This document shows positions 1 through 7,876 of a stretch of DNA of 64,000 nt, piece by piece. How positions within the stretch are numbered: the first letter of the stretch is position 1; each line of letters begins with the position of its first letter. The position numbers and the translations under genes were made by a program. This stretch comes from Pseudomonas serbica. Lineage in GTDB: Bacteria; Pseudomonadota; Gammaproteobacteria; Pseudomonadales; Pseudomonadaceae. The stretch is from assembly GCF_028823535.1 (NCBI RefSeq), contig NZ_JAQIYM010000004.1, positions 124,001 to 188,000 of the forward strand, written 5' to 3'. The notes under the pieces are model-generated. The model worked only from the letters and a program-made list of their open reading frames with translations. It did no database searches and was not told the origin of the DNA.

Positions 1-112
1 GATGGAAATCCCCCTGCTCGCCCCAATGGCCGGCGTGGTGCGCGAGATTCGCGTGCAGCCGGGTTCGGCGGTGCGCGCCGGACAACGCGTCGTGGTGCTG
101 GAACTCGACTGA
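1..112 (+). CDS. urea carboxylase, C-terminal biotinyl domain (partial)
   Basis: Only the last 37 codons are in the window; the gene enters from the left edge and stops with TGA at 110-112. The visible residues (MEIPLLAPMAGVVREI and onward) are the second half of a biotinyl/lipoyl domain; the biotin-accepting Lys of the usual MKME motif would lie just outside. The next gene, 24 bp downstream, is allophanate hydrolase, so this is most likely the end of urea carboxylase (urea + HCO3 + ATP to allophanate). Another biotin-dependent carboxylase cannot be excluded from this fragment alone. Confidence 0.8.
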   Translation, partial: MEIPLLAPMAGVVREIRVQPGSAVRAGQRVVVLELD

Positions 113-136
113 ACCTATTTCGAAAGGACGAATACC

Positions 137-1915
137 ATGAACATCAACCTGCAACTCGACGCCCTGCGCAACGCTTATCGCGACGGCAGCACCACGCCTC
201 GTCAATTGTTATCAAGCCTGCGCTATAAAGCAGCGGCATTGAACCCGGACTATCACCTGTTCATCCATTTGCTCAGCGCCGAAGAACTGGAACCCTACCT
301 CGCCGCACTCGACGGCCGCGACATCGACAGCCTGCCCCTCTATGGCGTGCCGTTCGCGATCAAGGACAACATCGACCTGGCCGGCATAACGACCACAGCG
401 GCGTGCCCGGCGTTTGCCTATGTACCGCAACGTTCAGCCACCATCGTCGAGCAACTGCTGGCACTGGGCGCCGTGCCGCTGGGCAAGACCAACCTCGATC
501 AGTTCGCCACCGGCCTCAACGGCACGCGCTCGCCCTATGGCGCGTGCCCCAACAGCGTGTTGCCGGAGTACCCGTCGGGTGGTTCCAGCGCCGGCTCTTC
601 CCTGGCGGTGGCCCTCGGTGTGGCGAGTTTTTCCCTGGGCACTGACACCGCGGGTTCCGGGCGGGTGCCGGCGGCGTTGAACAACCTGGTCGGGATGAAA
701 GCCACCAAGGGCCTGATTTCCACCGCGGGCGTGGTGCCGGCCTGTCGCACCCTCGATTGCGTGACAACCTTTACCGCGACCGCCCGGGAGGCGAGTCAAC
801 TGCTCGCATTGACCGCGAAACTTGATCCACGGGATGAGTACAGCCGCAGTAATCCATTGTGGAATGACGGCTCGGCGTTCGGCGCCGTGCGTGCGTTCCG
901 TTTCGGTGTACCGCGGGCGCAGGACCTGGAATTTTTCGGTTGCATTGAAGGCCCACGGTTATTTGCCGATGCAATCGAGCGACTCAAGACCCTCGGTGGT
1001 GAAGCGGTAGAACTGGACCTGTCGCCCTTCCTCGAAGCGGCGCGTTTGCTCTACGAAGGCCCGTGGGTGGCGGAACGCTACAGCGTGGCTGGCGAGCTGA
1101 TGGAGGAAAACCCGCAAGCCGTGTTGCCGGTGATCCGCGCTGTGTTGGCCAAGGCGCCGGCGGTCAGCGGTGTGCAAACCTTCCGCGCCCAATACCGGCT
1201 GCAAGCGCTCAAAGCCCTGTGCGACCAAGCGCTGCAAAACCTCGACTGCGTGATCACGCCGACCATTGGCCGCCCGGTCTCCCTGGCAGAACTCGACGCC
1301 GAACCGGTACGGCGCAATAGCGAACTGGGCTACTACACCAACTTCATGAACCTGCTCGACTACGCCGCCGTCGCGGTGCCCAGCGCGTTCATGGACAACG
1401 GCCTGCCCTGGGGCGTGACCTTGTTCGGGCGGGCGTTCACCGATCAGTATCTGTTGAGCCTGGCCGACGGCTTGCAGCGCCAGCAAGGCTTGGCGGCCCC
1501 GTCACCGACCGCTGTTGCGCGACATGACCGGGCGCGGCTGGTGGTCTGTGGCGCGCACCTGGATGGCCTGGCGTTGAACTGGCAGCTCAAACAGCGCGGC
1601 GCGCGCCTGGTGGAATCGACGTTCAGCTCGGCCGATTATCAACTCTATGCCTTGGCCGGTGGCCCGCCGTTGCGTCCGGGCATGGTCCGGGTCAAGGAAG
1701 GCGGCGTGGCGATTGCAGTGGAAGTCTGGGAGTTGCCGAGCAGCGAACTGGGCTCGTTCCTCACCGGCATCCCGGCACCGCTGGGGCTGGGCAAGGTGCA
1801 ACTGGCAGATGGTCGCTGGGAAAGCGGGTTTATCTGTGAGGCCTATGGATTGGAGGGGGCAGTGGATATCAGCCATCTGGGTGGATGGCGCGCCTACCTG
1901 CAGTCTCGAAGCTGA
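137..1915 (+). CDS. atzF: allophanate hydrolase
   Basis: 592 aa, the usual length. It hydrolyses allophanate to ammonia and CO2, the second step of ATP-dependent urea degradation in the cytoplasm. Residues 20-450 form an amidase-signature domain: Lys76 (in AIKDNID), cis-Ser150 (in YPSGGSSAGSS) and nucleophile Ser174 (in DTAGSGRVP) have the spacing of the AtzF catalytic triad. Residues about 470-592 are the small C-terminal domain typical of allophanate hydrolases. The start has an AAAGGA-type ribosome site (123-128). It follows the carboxylase by 24 bp and is surely cotranscribed with it. Confidence 0.93.
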   Translation: MNINLQLDALRNAYRDGSTTPRQLLSSLRYKAAALNPDYHLFIHLLSAEELEPYLAALDGRDIDSLPLYGVPFAIKDNIDLAGITTTAACPAFAYVPQRSATIVEQLLALGAVPLGKTNLDQFATGLNGTRSPYGACPNSVLPEYPSGGSSAGSSLAVALGVASFSLGTDTAGSGRVPAALNNLVGMKATKGLISTAGVVPACRTLDCVTTFTATAREASQLLALTAKLDPRDEYSRSNPLWNDGSAFGAVRAFRFGVPRAQDLEFFGCIEGPRLFADAIERLKTLGGEAVELDLSPFLEAARLLYEGPWVAERYSVAGELMEENPQAVLPVIRAVLAKAPAVSGVQTFRAQYRLQALKALCDQALQNLDCVITPTIGRPVSLAELDAEPVRRNSELGYYTNFMNLLDYAAVAVPSAFMDNGLPWGVTLFGRAFTDQYLLSLADGLQRQQGLAAPSPTAVARHDRARLVVCGAHLDGLALNWQLKQRGARLVESTFSSADYQLYALAGGPPLRPGMVRVKEGGVAIAVEVWELPSSELGSFLTGIPAPLGLGKVQLADGRWESGFICEAYGLEGAVDISHLGGWRAYLQSRS

Positions 1916-2027
1916 GATCGTTCCCACGCTCCGCGTGGGAATGCCTCAACGGACGCCCCGCGTTCGGCTTTGGAGGGGACGCAGAGCGTCCCTGGCTGCA
2001 TTCCCACGCAGGTGCGTGGGAACGATC
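1916..2027. repeat. inverted repeat element of the GATCGTTCCCACGC type
   Basis: A 112-bp imperfect palindrome starts directly at the atzF stop. The ends (GATCGTTCCCACGC at 1916-1929; GCGTGGGAACGATC at 2014-2027) are exact reverse complements. Inside are further short hairpins such as GGGACGCAGAGCGTCCC (1976-1992). Such elements are dispersed in many copies in P. fluorescens-group genomes. It probably works as a processing or termination structure behind atzF. It differs from the other repeat families in this window. Confidence 0.8.
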
Positions 2028-2138
2028 TGCAATCTGTGCCACAACACAGGAACGACCATTCGCGGCGCACATGGGGCAGTTATTTCCCGCGCCAGCCCTT
2101 AGAATGCTTGCCATCGGATTGCTGACAATGGAACTGCC

Positions 2139-3632
2139 ATGCCACTTCGCTCGCCGCTGTATTCCCAACGGTCGTTGGTTCTCACGCTGATCGCGTTGCT
2201 GGGCGCGGGCTTCCTGGCCACCTCCTTTCTCAGTTACTACGCCTCGCGAGCGTCGATCCGCGACAACATCGTCAACACCGAACTGCCGCTGACCTCGGAC
2301 ACCGTCTACTCGGAAATCCAGAAAGACCTGGTCCGGCCGATCCTGATTTCCTCGATGATGTCCCGCGACACCTTCATGCGCGACTGGGTGGTCAACGGCG
2401 AACGCGATACCGGGCAGATGACCCGCTACCTCGACGAGGTCATGACCCACTACGGTGCCTACACGGCGTTTTTCGTTTCCGACGCCAGCCTGACCTACTA
2501 CCACGCCAAGGGTGTGCTCAAGCAGGTCAAGGTCACCGAGCCCCGCGATGCCTGGTACTTCCGTGTCCGTGACATGAAGGATCCCTACGAGATCAACGTC
2601 GATCCGGACCTCGCCAACAAGGACAACCTGACCGTTTTCATCAACTACAAGGTCTACGACTACAACAACCGCTTCATCGGCGCCGCGGGTGTCGGGCTGA
2701 CGGTCGATGCGGTGATCAAGCTGATCGACAAATACCAGCAGCGCTACCAACGCAGCGTGTACTTCGTCGACACCTTCGGCCGCCTGGTACTCACCGGGGC
2801 CGAGGGCGGGCCGCAGGGTGCCGTGGCCGGGCAGACCCTGGCCGAACTCGACAGCATGAAGAGCCTGCTCAGCCAACTGCCCAAGCCCCACAGCGGCAGC
2901 TACGAATATTCCGGCCAGGGCCAGGGCCATTTCCTCAACGTGCGCTTCATCCCGGAACTGAACTGGTACCTGTTCGTCGACAAGCGCGAAGACGGTGACC
3001 TCAGCGACATCCGCCGCTCGCTGTACCTCAACCTGCTGATCTGCCTGATCGTCACACTGATCGTGCTGGCCTTGCTCAACCACGTGATCAAGCGCTACCA
3101 GGGACAGATCCAGACCCAGGCCACGCTCGACAGCCTGACGGAACTGCCCAACCGCCGCGGTTTCGACCTGCTGGCCGCGCAAGCGCTGCAGGAAGCCCAG
3201 CGCGAACCCAGGCCGCTGACGGCGCTGCTGCTGGACCTGGACCACTTCAAGGCCTTGAACGACACCTACGGCCACCTGGCCGGCGACCAGGTGCTGATCG
3301 GCTTCGCCCGGGACCTGGAAAGCTGCCTGCGCCACTCCGACATCGTCTGTCGCTGGGGCGGTGAAGAATTCATCGTGCTGCTCAAGGACACCGACGGTGA
3401 TGGCGGCCAGGTAATCGCCGAGAAAATACGCCAGCATGTGGAGCGACAGCCCTATGCGTACAATGGCAACCGCTTGCAACTGACCGTCAGCATCGGCCTG
3501 ACCACCCTGCTGCCCGATGACACCTTGCACACCCTCCTGTCTCGGGCCGATCATGCGATGTATCGGGCCAAACAATCGGGCCGCAACCGAATCTGCGTGG
3601 AACTGCCGCATCCTGCCTATGAAAAAGCCTGA
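2139..3632 (+). CDS. membrane-anchored diguanylate cyclase with periplasmic Cache-like sensor
   Basis: 497 aa. A transmembrane helix (about residues 11-33), a periplasmic double-Cache-like sensory region (about 35-290), a second helix (about 298-320) and a GGDEF domain (about 330-490). The active site is GGEEF, preceded at the right distance by RHSD, an RxxD inhibitory I-site, so the enzyme should make c-di-GMP from GTP with product inhibition. The ligand is unknown. The stop overlaps the next small gene by 14 bp, suggesting coupling. Confidence 0.9.
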   Translation: MPLRSPLYSQRSLVLTLIALLGAGFLATSFLSYYASRASIRDNIVNTELPLTSDTVYSEIQKDLVRPILISSMMSRDTFMRDWVVNGERDTGQMTRYLDEVMTHYGAYTAFFVSDASLTYYHAKGVLKQVKVTEPRDAWYFRVRDMKDPYEINVDPDLANKDNLTVFINYKVYDYNNRFIGAAGVGLTVDAVIKLIDKYQQRYQRSVYFVDTFGRLVLTGAEGGPQGAVAGQTLAELDSMKSLLSQLPKPHSGSYEYSGQGQGHFLNVRFIPELNWYLFVDKREDGDLSDIRRSLYLNLLICLIVTLIVLALLNHVIKRYQGQIQTQATLDSLTELPNRRGFDLLAAQALQEAQREPRPLTALLLDLDHFKALNDTYGHLAGDQVLIGFARDLESCLRHSDIVCRWGGEEFIVLLKDTDGDGGQVIAEKIRQHVERQPYAYNGNRLQLTVSIGLTTLLPDDTLHTLLSRADHAMYRAKQSGRNRICVELPHPAYEKA

Positions 3633-3837
3633 CCTCTGCCCTGCCTGCGGCGCACCCAACGACTGCACCCTGGCCGACCCGCGAACCGCTGACCGGGCCT
3701 GCTGGTGCTACGGCGTCAGCATCGACCCGGCGGTGCTCCAGGCGCTGCCCTCCGAACTGCGCAACGCGGCCTGCCTGTGCCCGCGTTGCGCCGAGGTCGA
3801 GGCGCAGTTGCAAGCATCGGCGCAGTTGATCAAGTAA
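3619..3837 (+). CDS. cysteine-rich CWC-type small protein
   Basis: 72 aa, starting at ATG 3619 inside the end of the cyclase gene. The sequence MKKPDLCPACGAPNDC then a CWCYGV segment and CLCPRC has eight cysteines in pairs, the pattern of the cysteine-rich CWC family; a metal-binding role is likely but unproven. The longer in-frame ORF from 3517 only reads backwards into the cyclase and adds no recognisable sequence, so the start at Met-Lys-Lys was chosen. The rsuA gene follows 35 bp later. Confidence 0.8.
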   Translation: MKKPDLCPACGAPNDCTLADPRTADRACWCYGVSIDPAVLQALPSELRNAACLCPRCAEVEAQLQASAQLIK

Positions 3838-3872
3838 GATGCGCGCCCCCTTTCTTCACTGATTTTCACGTC

Positions 3873-4565
3873 ATGCGCGTCGACCGTTTTCTCAGCAACC
3901 TGCCCTGCTTCAACCGCAAGCAGGTACGCCTGTTGCTGGTGGAAAAACGCGTCAGGATCGACGGCAAGACCGTCAGCGATCCCCATGCCGACGTCCGTGA
4001 ATTCAGCCGCGTCGAAGTCGACGACCAGTTGCTGCAAGCCGGCAAGCCGCTGCGTCACTTCATGCTCAACAAACCCGCCGGATGCGTCAGCGCCACCCGC
4101 GACCCGCAGCACCCCACCGTCCTCGACCTGATCGCGGAACCGGACAAGGACGACCTGCACATCGCCGGACGCCTGGATTTCAACACCACCGGGCTGATGC
4201 TCATCACTAACGACGGCAGTTGGTCGCGACGCCTGACCCAGCCGCAGACCAAACTGGCGAAGGTCTATTACGTTGAAACCGAGCAGGACATCGGCCCCGA
4301 ATACGCGATCACCTTCCGCGAAGGCCTGTACTTCGCCTTCGAAGATCTCACCACCCAACCCGCCGGGCTAGAGCTACTGGGCCCCAAATGTGCTCGCCTG
4401 AGCATCGTCGAAGGCCGCTACCACCAGGTCAAGCGCATGTTCGGTCACTTCAACAACAAGGTGCTGCGCCTGCATCGCGAATCCATGGGCCCGCTGGTGC
4501 TCGACAACGCGTTGAAACCGGGCGAATACCGCCCGCTGAGCGATGATGAGATCGAATTGATCTAA
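3873..4565 (+). CDS. rsuA: 16S rRNA pseudouridine(516) synthase
   Basis: 230 aa, family-typical. It isomerises U516 of 16S rRNA. An N-terminal S4 RNA-binding domain covers about residues 1-55; the catalytic domain has the RsuA/RluB motif GRLDFNTTGLML with catalytic Asp102, and a later EGRYHQVKRMF motif. The start at ATG 3873 begins with the conserved MRVDRFLSNL; the longer ORF from 3705 is out-of-frame extension over the CWC gene. It may be cotranscribed with the CWC gene. Confidence 0.93.
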   Translation: MRVDRFLSNLPCFNRKQVRLLLVEKRVRIDGKTVSDPHADVREFSRVEVDDQLLQAGKPLRHFMLNKPAGCVSATRDPQHPTVLDLIAEPDKDDLHIAGRLDFNTTGLMLITNDGSWSRRLTQPQTKLAKVYYVETEQDIGPEYAITFREGLYFAFEDLTTQPAGLELLGPKCARLSIVEGRYHQVKRMFGHFNNKVLRLHRESMGPLVLDNALKPGEYRPLSDDEIELI

Positions 4566-4877
4566 GCAGCCTACCGCTGAGCAGAAGTTGTCGAACAATT
4601 TACCAAAGGCACTTGCGCGATGACGTGACCCCTGCTTGAATCAGGACGTCGGCCGAAATGTGACCGATGAGTCACAAGACGTATCTAAGAAACTTTTTGC
4701 CGGTAGGAACCCTTGGGTTCCGGCCTCAGCCGGCAGACTGCCCGCCAATAACAATACCCGTCGACCGGACTTCAATGGATCGACATGGGCTAACAATTTC
4801 CAAGGCGTATGCCTACCTGTCACAAAGCTCGTGCAATCTCTTTTGCGCGCATACCCGCTTGCCAGGAGTCTTATGAC
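4566..4877. promoter_or_regulatory. phaG upstream region with a perfect small hairpin
   Basis: 312 bp without a convincing gene. It holds a perfect inverted repeat GGAACCC-TT-GGGTTCC at 4706-4721 followed by a second GCCGGNAG/CAGCCGGCAG repeat nearby, and then AT-richer sequence before phaG. The ORFs that cross it show no coding character. It probably carries the phaG promoter and leader; no specific regulator site was recognised. Confidence 0.4.
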
Positions 4878-5762
4878 ATGAGGCCAGAAATCGCTGTGTT
4901 GGATATACAGGGTCAGTATCGGGTTTACACGGAGTTCTATCGCGCAGACGCCGCAGAAAAGACCATTATTCTGGTCAACGGCTCGATGGCCACGACTGCG
5001 TCGTTTGCACAAACCGTGAAGAACCTCCACCCGCAGTTCAATGTGGTCTGCTACGACCAGCCCTACGCGGGCCGGTCCAAAGCCCACAACCTGCATGAGA
5101 AATTGCTGACCAAGGAAGTCGAAGGGCAGATCCTCCTTGAGCTGATCGACCACTTCGCCGCCGAACACGTACTGTCGTTTTCCTGGGGTGGCGCCGCGAC
5201 CCTGGTCGCCTTGGCCCAACAGCCACGGCGCATCGAAAAAGCCGTTATCAGCTCGTTCTCCCCGGAGATCAATGCGCACATGCTCGACTACCTCGAGCGC
5301 GGTGTGGATTACCTCGGCAGCCGTGACGGTGACCGGGTCGGCAACCTGGTCAACAGCACCATCGGCAAACACCTGCCGACGCTGTTCAAGCGCTTCAACT
5401 ATCGTCACGTCAGCAGCCTGGCCGATCACGAATACGGGCAGATGCACTTCCACATCAGCGACCTGCTGCACAGCGACCGCCAGTGCTTCTTCAAGGCGGC
5501 GCAGAAAATCAACGTACCGGTGCTGTTCATGAACGGCGAATGGGACGAATACACCGCCGCCGAAGGTGCCCGGTTGTTCGCCGGCCACGTGCAAGACGCC
5601 ACCTTCACGACCCTGGGTGCTACCGGCCACTTTCTCGACATGGAACACAAAGCCGCCTGCCGAGACAGCCGCAACGCATTAATGGGGTTCCTGAAGCCGG
5701 CACAGCACGATAGCCGACCGCGTTACCACTACGTTCAGGACCACCATGCATTGTCCCTCTGA
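4878..5762 (+). CDS. phaG: (R)-3-hydroxyacyl-ACP thioesterase/transacylase PhaG
   Basis: 294 aa, closely matching the remembered P. putida PhaG from the first residues (MRPEIAVLDIQGQYRVYTEF). PhaG diverts 3-hydroxyacyl groups from fatty acid synthesis to medium-chain-length PHA or 3-hydroxyacid precursors. Alpha/beta-hydrolase fold with Ser102 in FSWGGA, Asp223 (EWDEY) and His251 (TGHFLDME), the residues known to matter in PhaG. The start at 4878 (ATGAGGCCAGAA) was chosen over the longer ORF at 4809 because of this match. It is monocistronic. RhlA is a related family, but the N-terminus is PhaG-like. Confidence 0.93.
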   Translation: MRPEIAVLDIQGQYRVYTEFYRADAAEKTIILVNGSMATTASFAQTVKNLHPQFNVVCYDQPYAGRSKAHNLHEKLLTKEVEGQILLELIDHFAAEHVLSFSWGGAATLVALAQQPRRIEKAVISSFSPEINAHMLDYLERGVDYLGSRDGDRVGNLVNSTIGKHLPTLFKRFNYRHVSSLADHEYGQMHFHISDLLHSDRQCFFKAAQKINVPVLFMNGEWDEYTAAEGARLFAGHVQDATFTTLGATGHFLDMEHKAACRDSRNALMGFLKPAQHDSRPRYHYVQDHHALSL

Positions 5763-5768
5763 AACAGC

Positions 5769-5833
5769 GTCATCGCGAGCAAGCCCCGCTGCCCTTACAT
5801 AATCTGTAGGCGCGAGGCTTGCCCGCGAACGAC
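5769..5833. repeat. degenerate REP pair
   Basis: TCGCGAGCAAGCC and GGCTTGCCCGCGA face each other in inverted orientation behind phaG. This is a decayed copy of the common fluorescent-Pseudomonas REP doublet seen intact elsewhere in the window. Confidence 0.55.
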
Positions 5834-5935
5834 CGCCACAGGGTCCGTGCATGTGTTTCACCCGCGCTAAAGCCATCAAACGCAAAGAAAAACTTCATTT
5901 CCACGCGCACATCTGGTACAAAGTCACCGCTCTGA

Positions 5936-6009
5936 GCGGGTGTCGTATAATGGCATTACTCCAGCTTCCCAAGCTGATAACGAGGGTTCGATTCCCTTCA
6001 CCCGCTCCA
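5936..6009 (+). tRNA. tRNA-Gly (anticodon CCC)
   Basis: 74 nt including an encoded CCA. Acceptor arms GCGGGTG and CACCCGC pair perfectly; the anticodon loop TTCCCAA gives anticodon CCC; the T arm is GAGGGTTCGATTCCCTT. The sequence closely resembles the E. coli glyU type. It stands alone and is followed by a strong terminator and then the hicAB islet. Confidence 0.95.
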
Positions 6010-6056
6010 ACCGAATTCTTGTCTCACGTTGTTTTTTGACGGGGGATGCAGGTAAA

Positions 6057-6087
6057 GAAAAACCGGCTTAGATGGCCGGTTTTTTTA
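6057..6087 (+). terminator. rho-independent terminator after tRNA-Gly
   Basis: AAAAACCGGC, loop TTAGAT, then GGCCGGTTTTTTT: a GC stem with A and T tracts on both sides, so it could act in both directions. Confidence 0.85.
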
Positions 6088-6365
6088 TGCGTGGGGTTTG
6101 GTGAGATTCGCCATGTCATTTCCGCTGGTCGACTAGCAAATATCCCCGCCGCTGTCGCGACTACTCTGAACCGGTTAGCGTTTTTTTTTAAAAAATACGG
6201 TTTCAGTATCATTTTTCATCAAGCATTAGCCTTTTCACGTCTACCGATCCCTACGCGCAAAACCTCGCAATACTCCAACCCTCTCCTTTCAGGCTTGCCC
6301 AAAGGCATGTCCGCAGCGCCCTTCTAGACTCCAATCCTGTCGCTGTCCCACCGAGCCAGGATGAC
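6088..6365. other. non-coding AT-rich stretch between tRNA-Gly and hicAB
   Basis: About 280 bp with no supported gene. It includes homopolymer runs (TTTTTTTTT then AAAAAA around 6181-6196) and is clearly richer in A+T than the neighbours. Location next to a tRNA 3' end is compatible with an old integration event, but I found no duplicated tRNA end or integrase. Confidence 0.5.
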
Positions 6366-6436
6366 TTGGTGGTTATAGTATTGATTAAAAATAACCAGTA
6401 GGTATAGTAACCACAAGCACACCACAGGGAGGTGAT
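6366..6436 (+). promoter_or_regulatory. hicAB promoter/operator
   Basis: GGTTAT at 6371-6376 and ATAACC at 6391-6396 form an inverted repeat, followed by a related GGTATAGTAACC at 6401-6412. A possible sigma-70 promoter is TTGATT (6381-6386), 16 bp, TATAGT (6403-6408). This fits autoregulation by the HicB DNA-binding domain. A good ribosome site (GGGAGGTG, 6428-6434) follows. Confidence 0.55.
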
Positions 6437-6616
6437 GTGAATAGCCGATTTTTGATAAGCCAACTCGTTGCGGACGGCTGGTATCTGGTACGTATCAGAG
6501 GCAGCCATCATCACTTCAAGCATCCGACCAAACCGGGGCTGGTGACAGTCCCTCACCCGAAGAAAGATCTTCTCAAGAAAACGGCCATCAGTATCTTGCA
6601 ACAAGCGCTGCTCTGA
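6437..6616 (+). CDS. hicA: HicA-family mRNA interferase toxin
   Basis: 59 aa from GTG 6437, just below usual ORF size limits. The start is supported by GGGAGGTG 3-8 bases upstream. The double-stranded-RNA-binding-like fold is seen as VADGWYLVRIRGSHHHF with the conserved active His at 24, then KHPTKPGLVTVPHPKKDL. HicA cleaves mRNA and is neutralised by HicB, encoded 35 bp downstream. Length and motif are typical of HicA. Confidence 0.9.
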   Translation: MNSRFLISQLVADGWYLVRIRGSHHHFKHPTKPGLVTVPHPKKDLLKKTAISILQQALL

Positions 6617-6651
6617 CAGACGCTGCGCCGAGTCCTCGGAGGACAATGACA

Positions 6652-7062
6652 ATGCTTTACCCAATTGCGATTTCAATGGGAGATGAGGAGCACGCCTGGG
6701 GCGTTGAAGTCCCTGACATCCCGGGCTGCTTTTCCGCCGGGGAAGATCTGGATGATGCGATGGCGATGGCCCGAGAAGCCATTGAAGGCCATTTCGAGAT
6801 TCTGGCCGAAAGCGGTTCAGCCATTCCCCCCGCGAATAAAGTGACATTGCACGCAGCCAACCCAAAATACGCGGGATGTGCGTGGGCACTGGTGGACATC
6901 GACGTTACCAAGTATCTAGGCAAGGCCCAGAAGCTGAACATCACCCTGCCTGGGTACCTGCTAAACCGTATCGATGAATACGTGCTGCACCATCCGGAAG
7001 AGAAAAGCCGTTCGGGCTTTCTGGCCTCGGCAGCGCTCAAGGTATTGCAGCAGAGCTCATGA
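6652..7062 (+). CDS. hicB: HicB-family antitoxin
   Basis: 136 aa from ATG 6652, which sits 8 bases after GGAGGA (6638-6643); the in-frame ATG at 6646 is too close to that site. Residues 1-60 form the partial RNase-H-like HicB fold (YPIAISMGDEEHAWGVEVPDIPGCFSAGEDLDDA). Residues about 93-136 (LNITLPGYLLNRIDEYV) form a ribbon-helix-helix DNA-binding domain. It should bind HicA and repress the upstream promoter. Confidence 0.92.
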   Translation: MLYPIAISMGDEEHAWGVEVPDIPGCFSAGEDLDDAMAMAREAIEGHFEILAESGSAIPPANKVTLHAANPKYAGCAWALVDIDVTKYLGKAQKLNITLPGYLLNRIDEYVLHHPEEKSRSGFLASAALKVLQQSS

Positions 7063-7082
7063 CCTTATTGCGGTGATGCATC

Positions 7083-7109
7083 AACCGGCCCCACGTGGCC
7101 GGTTTTTTT
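7083..7109 (+). terminator. terminator after hicB
   Basis: AACCGGCC, loop CCACG, TGGCCGGTTTTTTT: GC-rich stem and T tract 20 bp behind the hicB stop. Confidence 0.85.
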
Positions 7110-7284
7110 GTCGCCGCAATTTAGTGAATTGCCGGATCTCACGTGATGCCATTTCTAAAAAAAGCAACGTCCTACAATAGTCTGGGAAATGTCCGTACAC
7201 TCGCGCATTGCTGTGCCTTAGTCATGAGACCTATAGTCCGAGCGCGCCCCAAATGGCGTATCGGGTTTGGCGACTCGATGCCGT

Positions 7285-7425
7285 GGTACAGAAGCCTCCG
7301 AGATTTTCTCGGAGCGCTTTTGAACGCACTTGGCTACCTGTTTTTTGGTGGCTGTGCGTGGGAGACCCTAGGGTCTGCCGGTTTACCATGGCCCGGTTCG
7401 CCAACCCGCGTACAGCTACCACCCT
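7285..7425 (+). ncRNA. three-way-junction structured RNA candidate (C4-antisense-like)
   Basis: Bases 7347-7362 pair continuously with 7405-7420 over 16 bp including three G-U pairs. The enclosed segment folds into two short hairpins: AGACCC/GGGTCT (7363-7376) and CCGG/CCGG (7378-7381 with 7392-7395). Upstream, 7296-7303 and 7307-7314 form a perfect 8-bp hairpin (CTCCGAGA-TTT-TCTCGGAG). The layout resembles phage C4 antisense RNA. Similar sequence precedes small orphan genes in other Pseudomonas genomes, as I remember it. A 201-codon ORF runs through the element but shows no coding character there. Confidence 0.6.
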
Positions 7426-7478
7426 ATTGTTTGGCGACGATTGAGTGGTGGGACATCTCCTCTCCATGGAAATCACTC

Positions 7479-7748
7479 ATGAATGAATACATGGCTCTAA
7501 CCAGCAACGCCGACGACCTCCCCTCGTTTTACGTCAACACCACTCAACCGTTGCACTCACTGCTCAGCAGTGCCCGATACCGGATCGGTGCCGTGACGCA
7601 GGTTCTCGAAAACCTCGCGATGCGAGGTGAAATCAGCACAGACTCGGTCATCCTCAGCGACTTCGCATTGTTGTGCTGCATCCCTTTGCGCGATGGCTGC
7701 GATGTGCTGGATGTCATCGCTCGACGCATGGATGCCGAAACGTCCTGA
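7479..7748 (+). CDS. small protein, DUF3077-like
   Basis: 89 aa from ATG 7479 (MNEYMALTSNADDLPSFYV). The middle part, FYVNTTQPLHSLLSSARYRIGAV, resembles the short helical DUF3077/DUF6124-type proteins common and multicopy in Pseudomonas; function unknown. The ORF is open back to 7143, but that part overlaps the structured RNA candidate and is rich in unlikely residues, so the later start was chosen. No obvious partner gene. Confidence 0.55.
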   Translation: MNEYMALTSNADDLPSFYVNTTQPLHSLLSSARYRIGAVTQVLENLAMRGEISTDSVILSDFALLCCIPLRDGCDVLDVIARRMDAETS

Positions 7749-7807
7749 CGTAACACCTTGCTCACGATGGTGGCCTGGCAGGCAACTCAGATGTGACTGT
7801 GCGACCG

Positions 7808-7834
7808 TCATCGCGAGCAGGCTCGCTCCCACAA
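7808..7834. repeat. single REP half-site
   Basis: One arm (CATCGCGAGCAGGCTCGCTC and following CCACAAGG) of the REP family whose full doublet is at 44866-44962. Confidence 0.6.
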
Positions 7835-7876
7835 GGTTTGCGCTAACCCAAACGATCTCAGCAGAGCACCACTACC

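Noticed and set aside
1869-3668. 599-codon open frame on the minus strand across the diguanylate cyclase
   Set aside because: It mirrors the codon positions of the plus-strand gene, shows no domain, and has Val/Gln/His-rich composition typical of antisense shadows in GC-rich DNA.
4641-5648. 335-codon minus-strand frame opposite phaG
   Set aside because: phaG residues and length match the known enzyme; the opposite frame has no recognisable sequence.
6010-7140. Integrated genetic element at tRNA-Gly
   Set aside because: No integrase and no duplicated tRNA 3' end was found; only a small hicAB islet is visible, so an att site was not called.
7143-7478. N-terminal extension of the DUF3077-like protein
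   Set aside because: The extension covers the structured RNA candidate, has a composition unlike proteins, and a better start lies at 7479.
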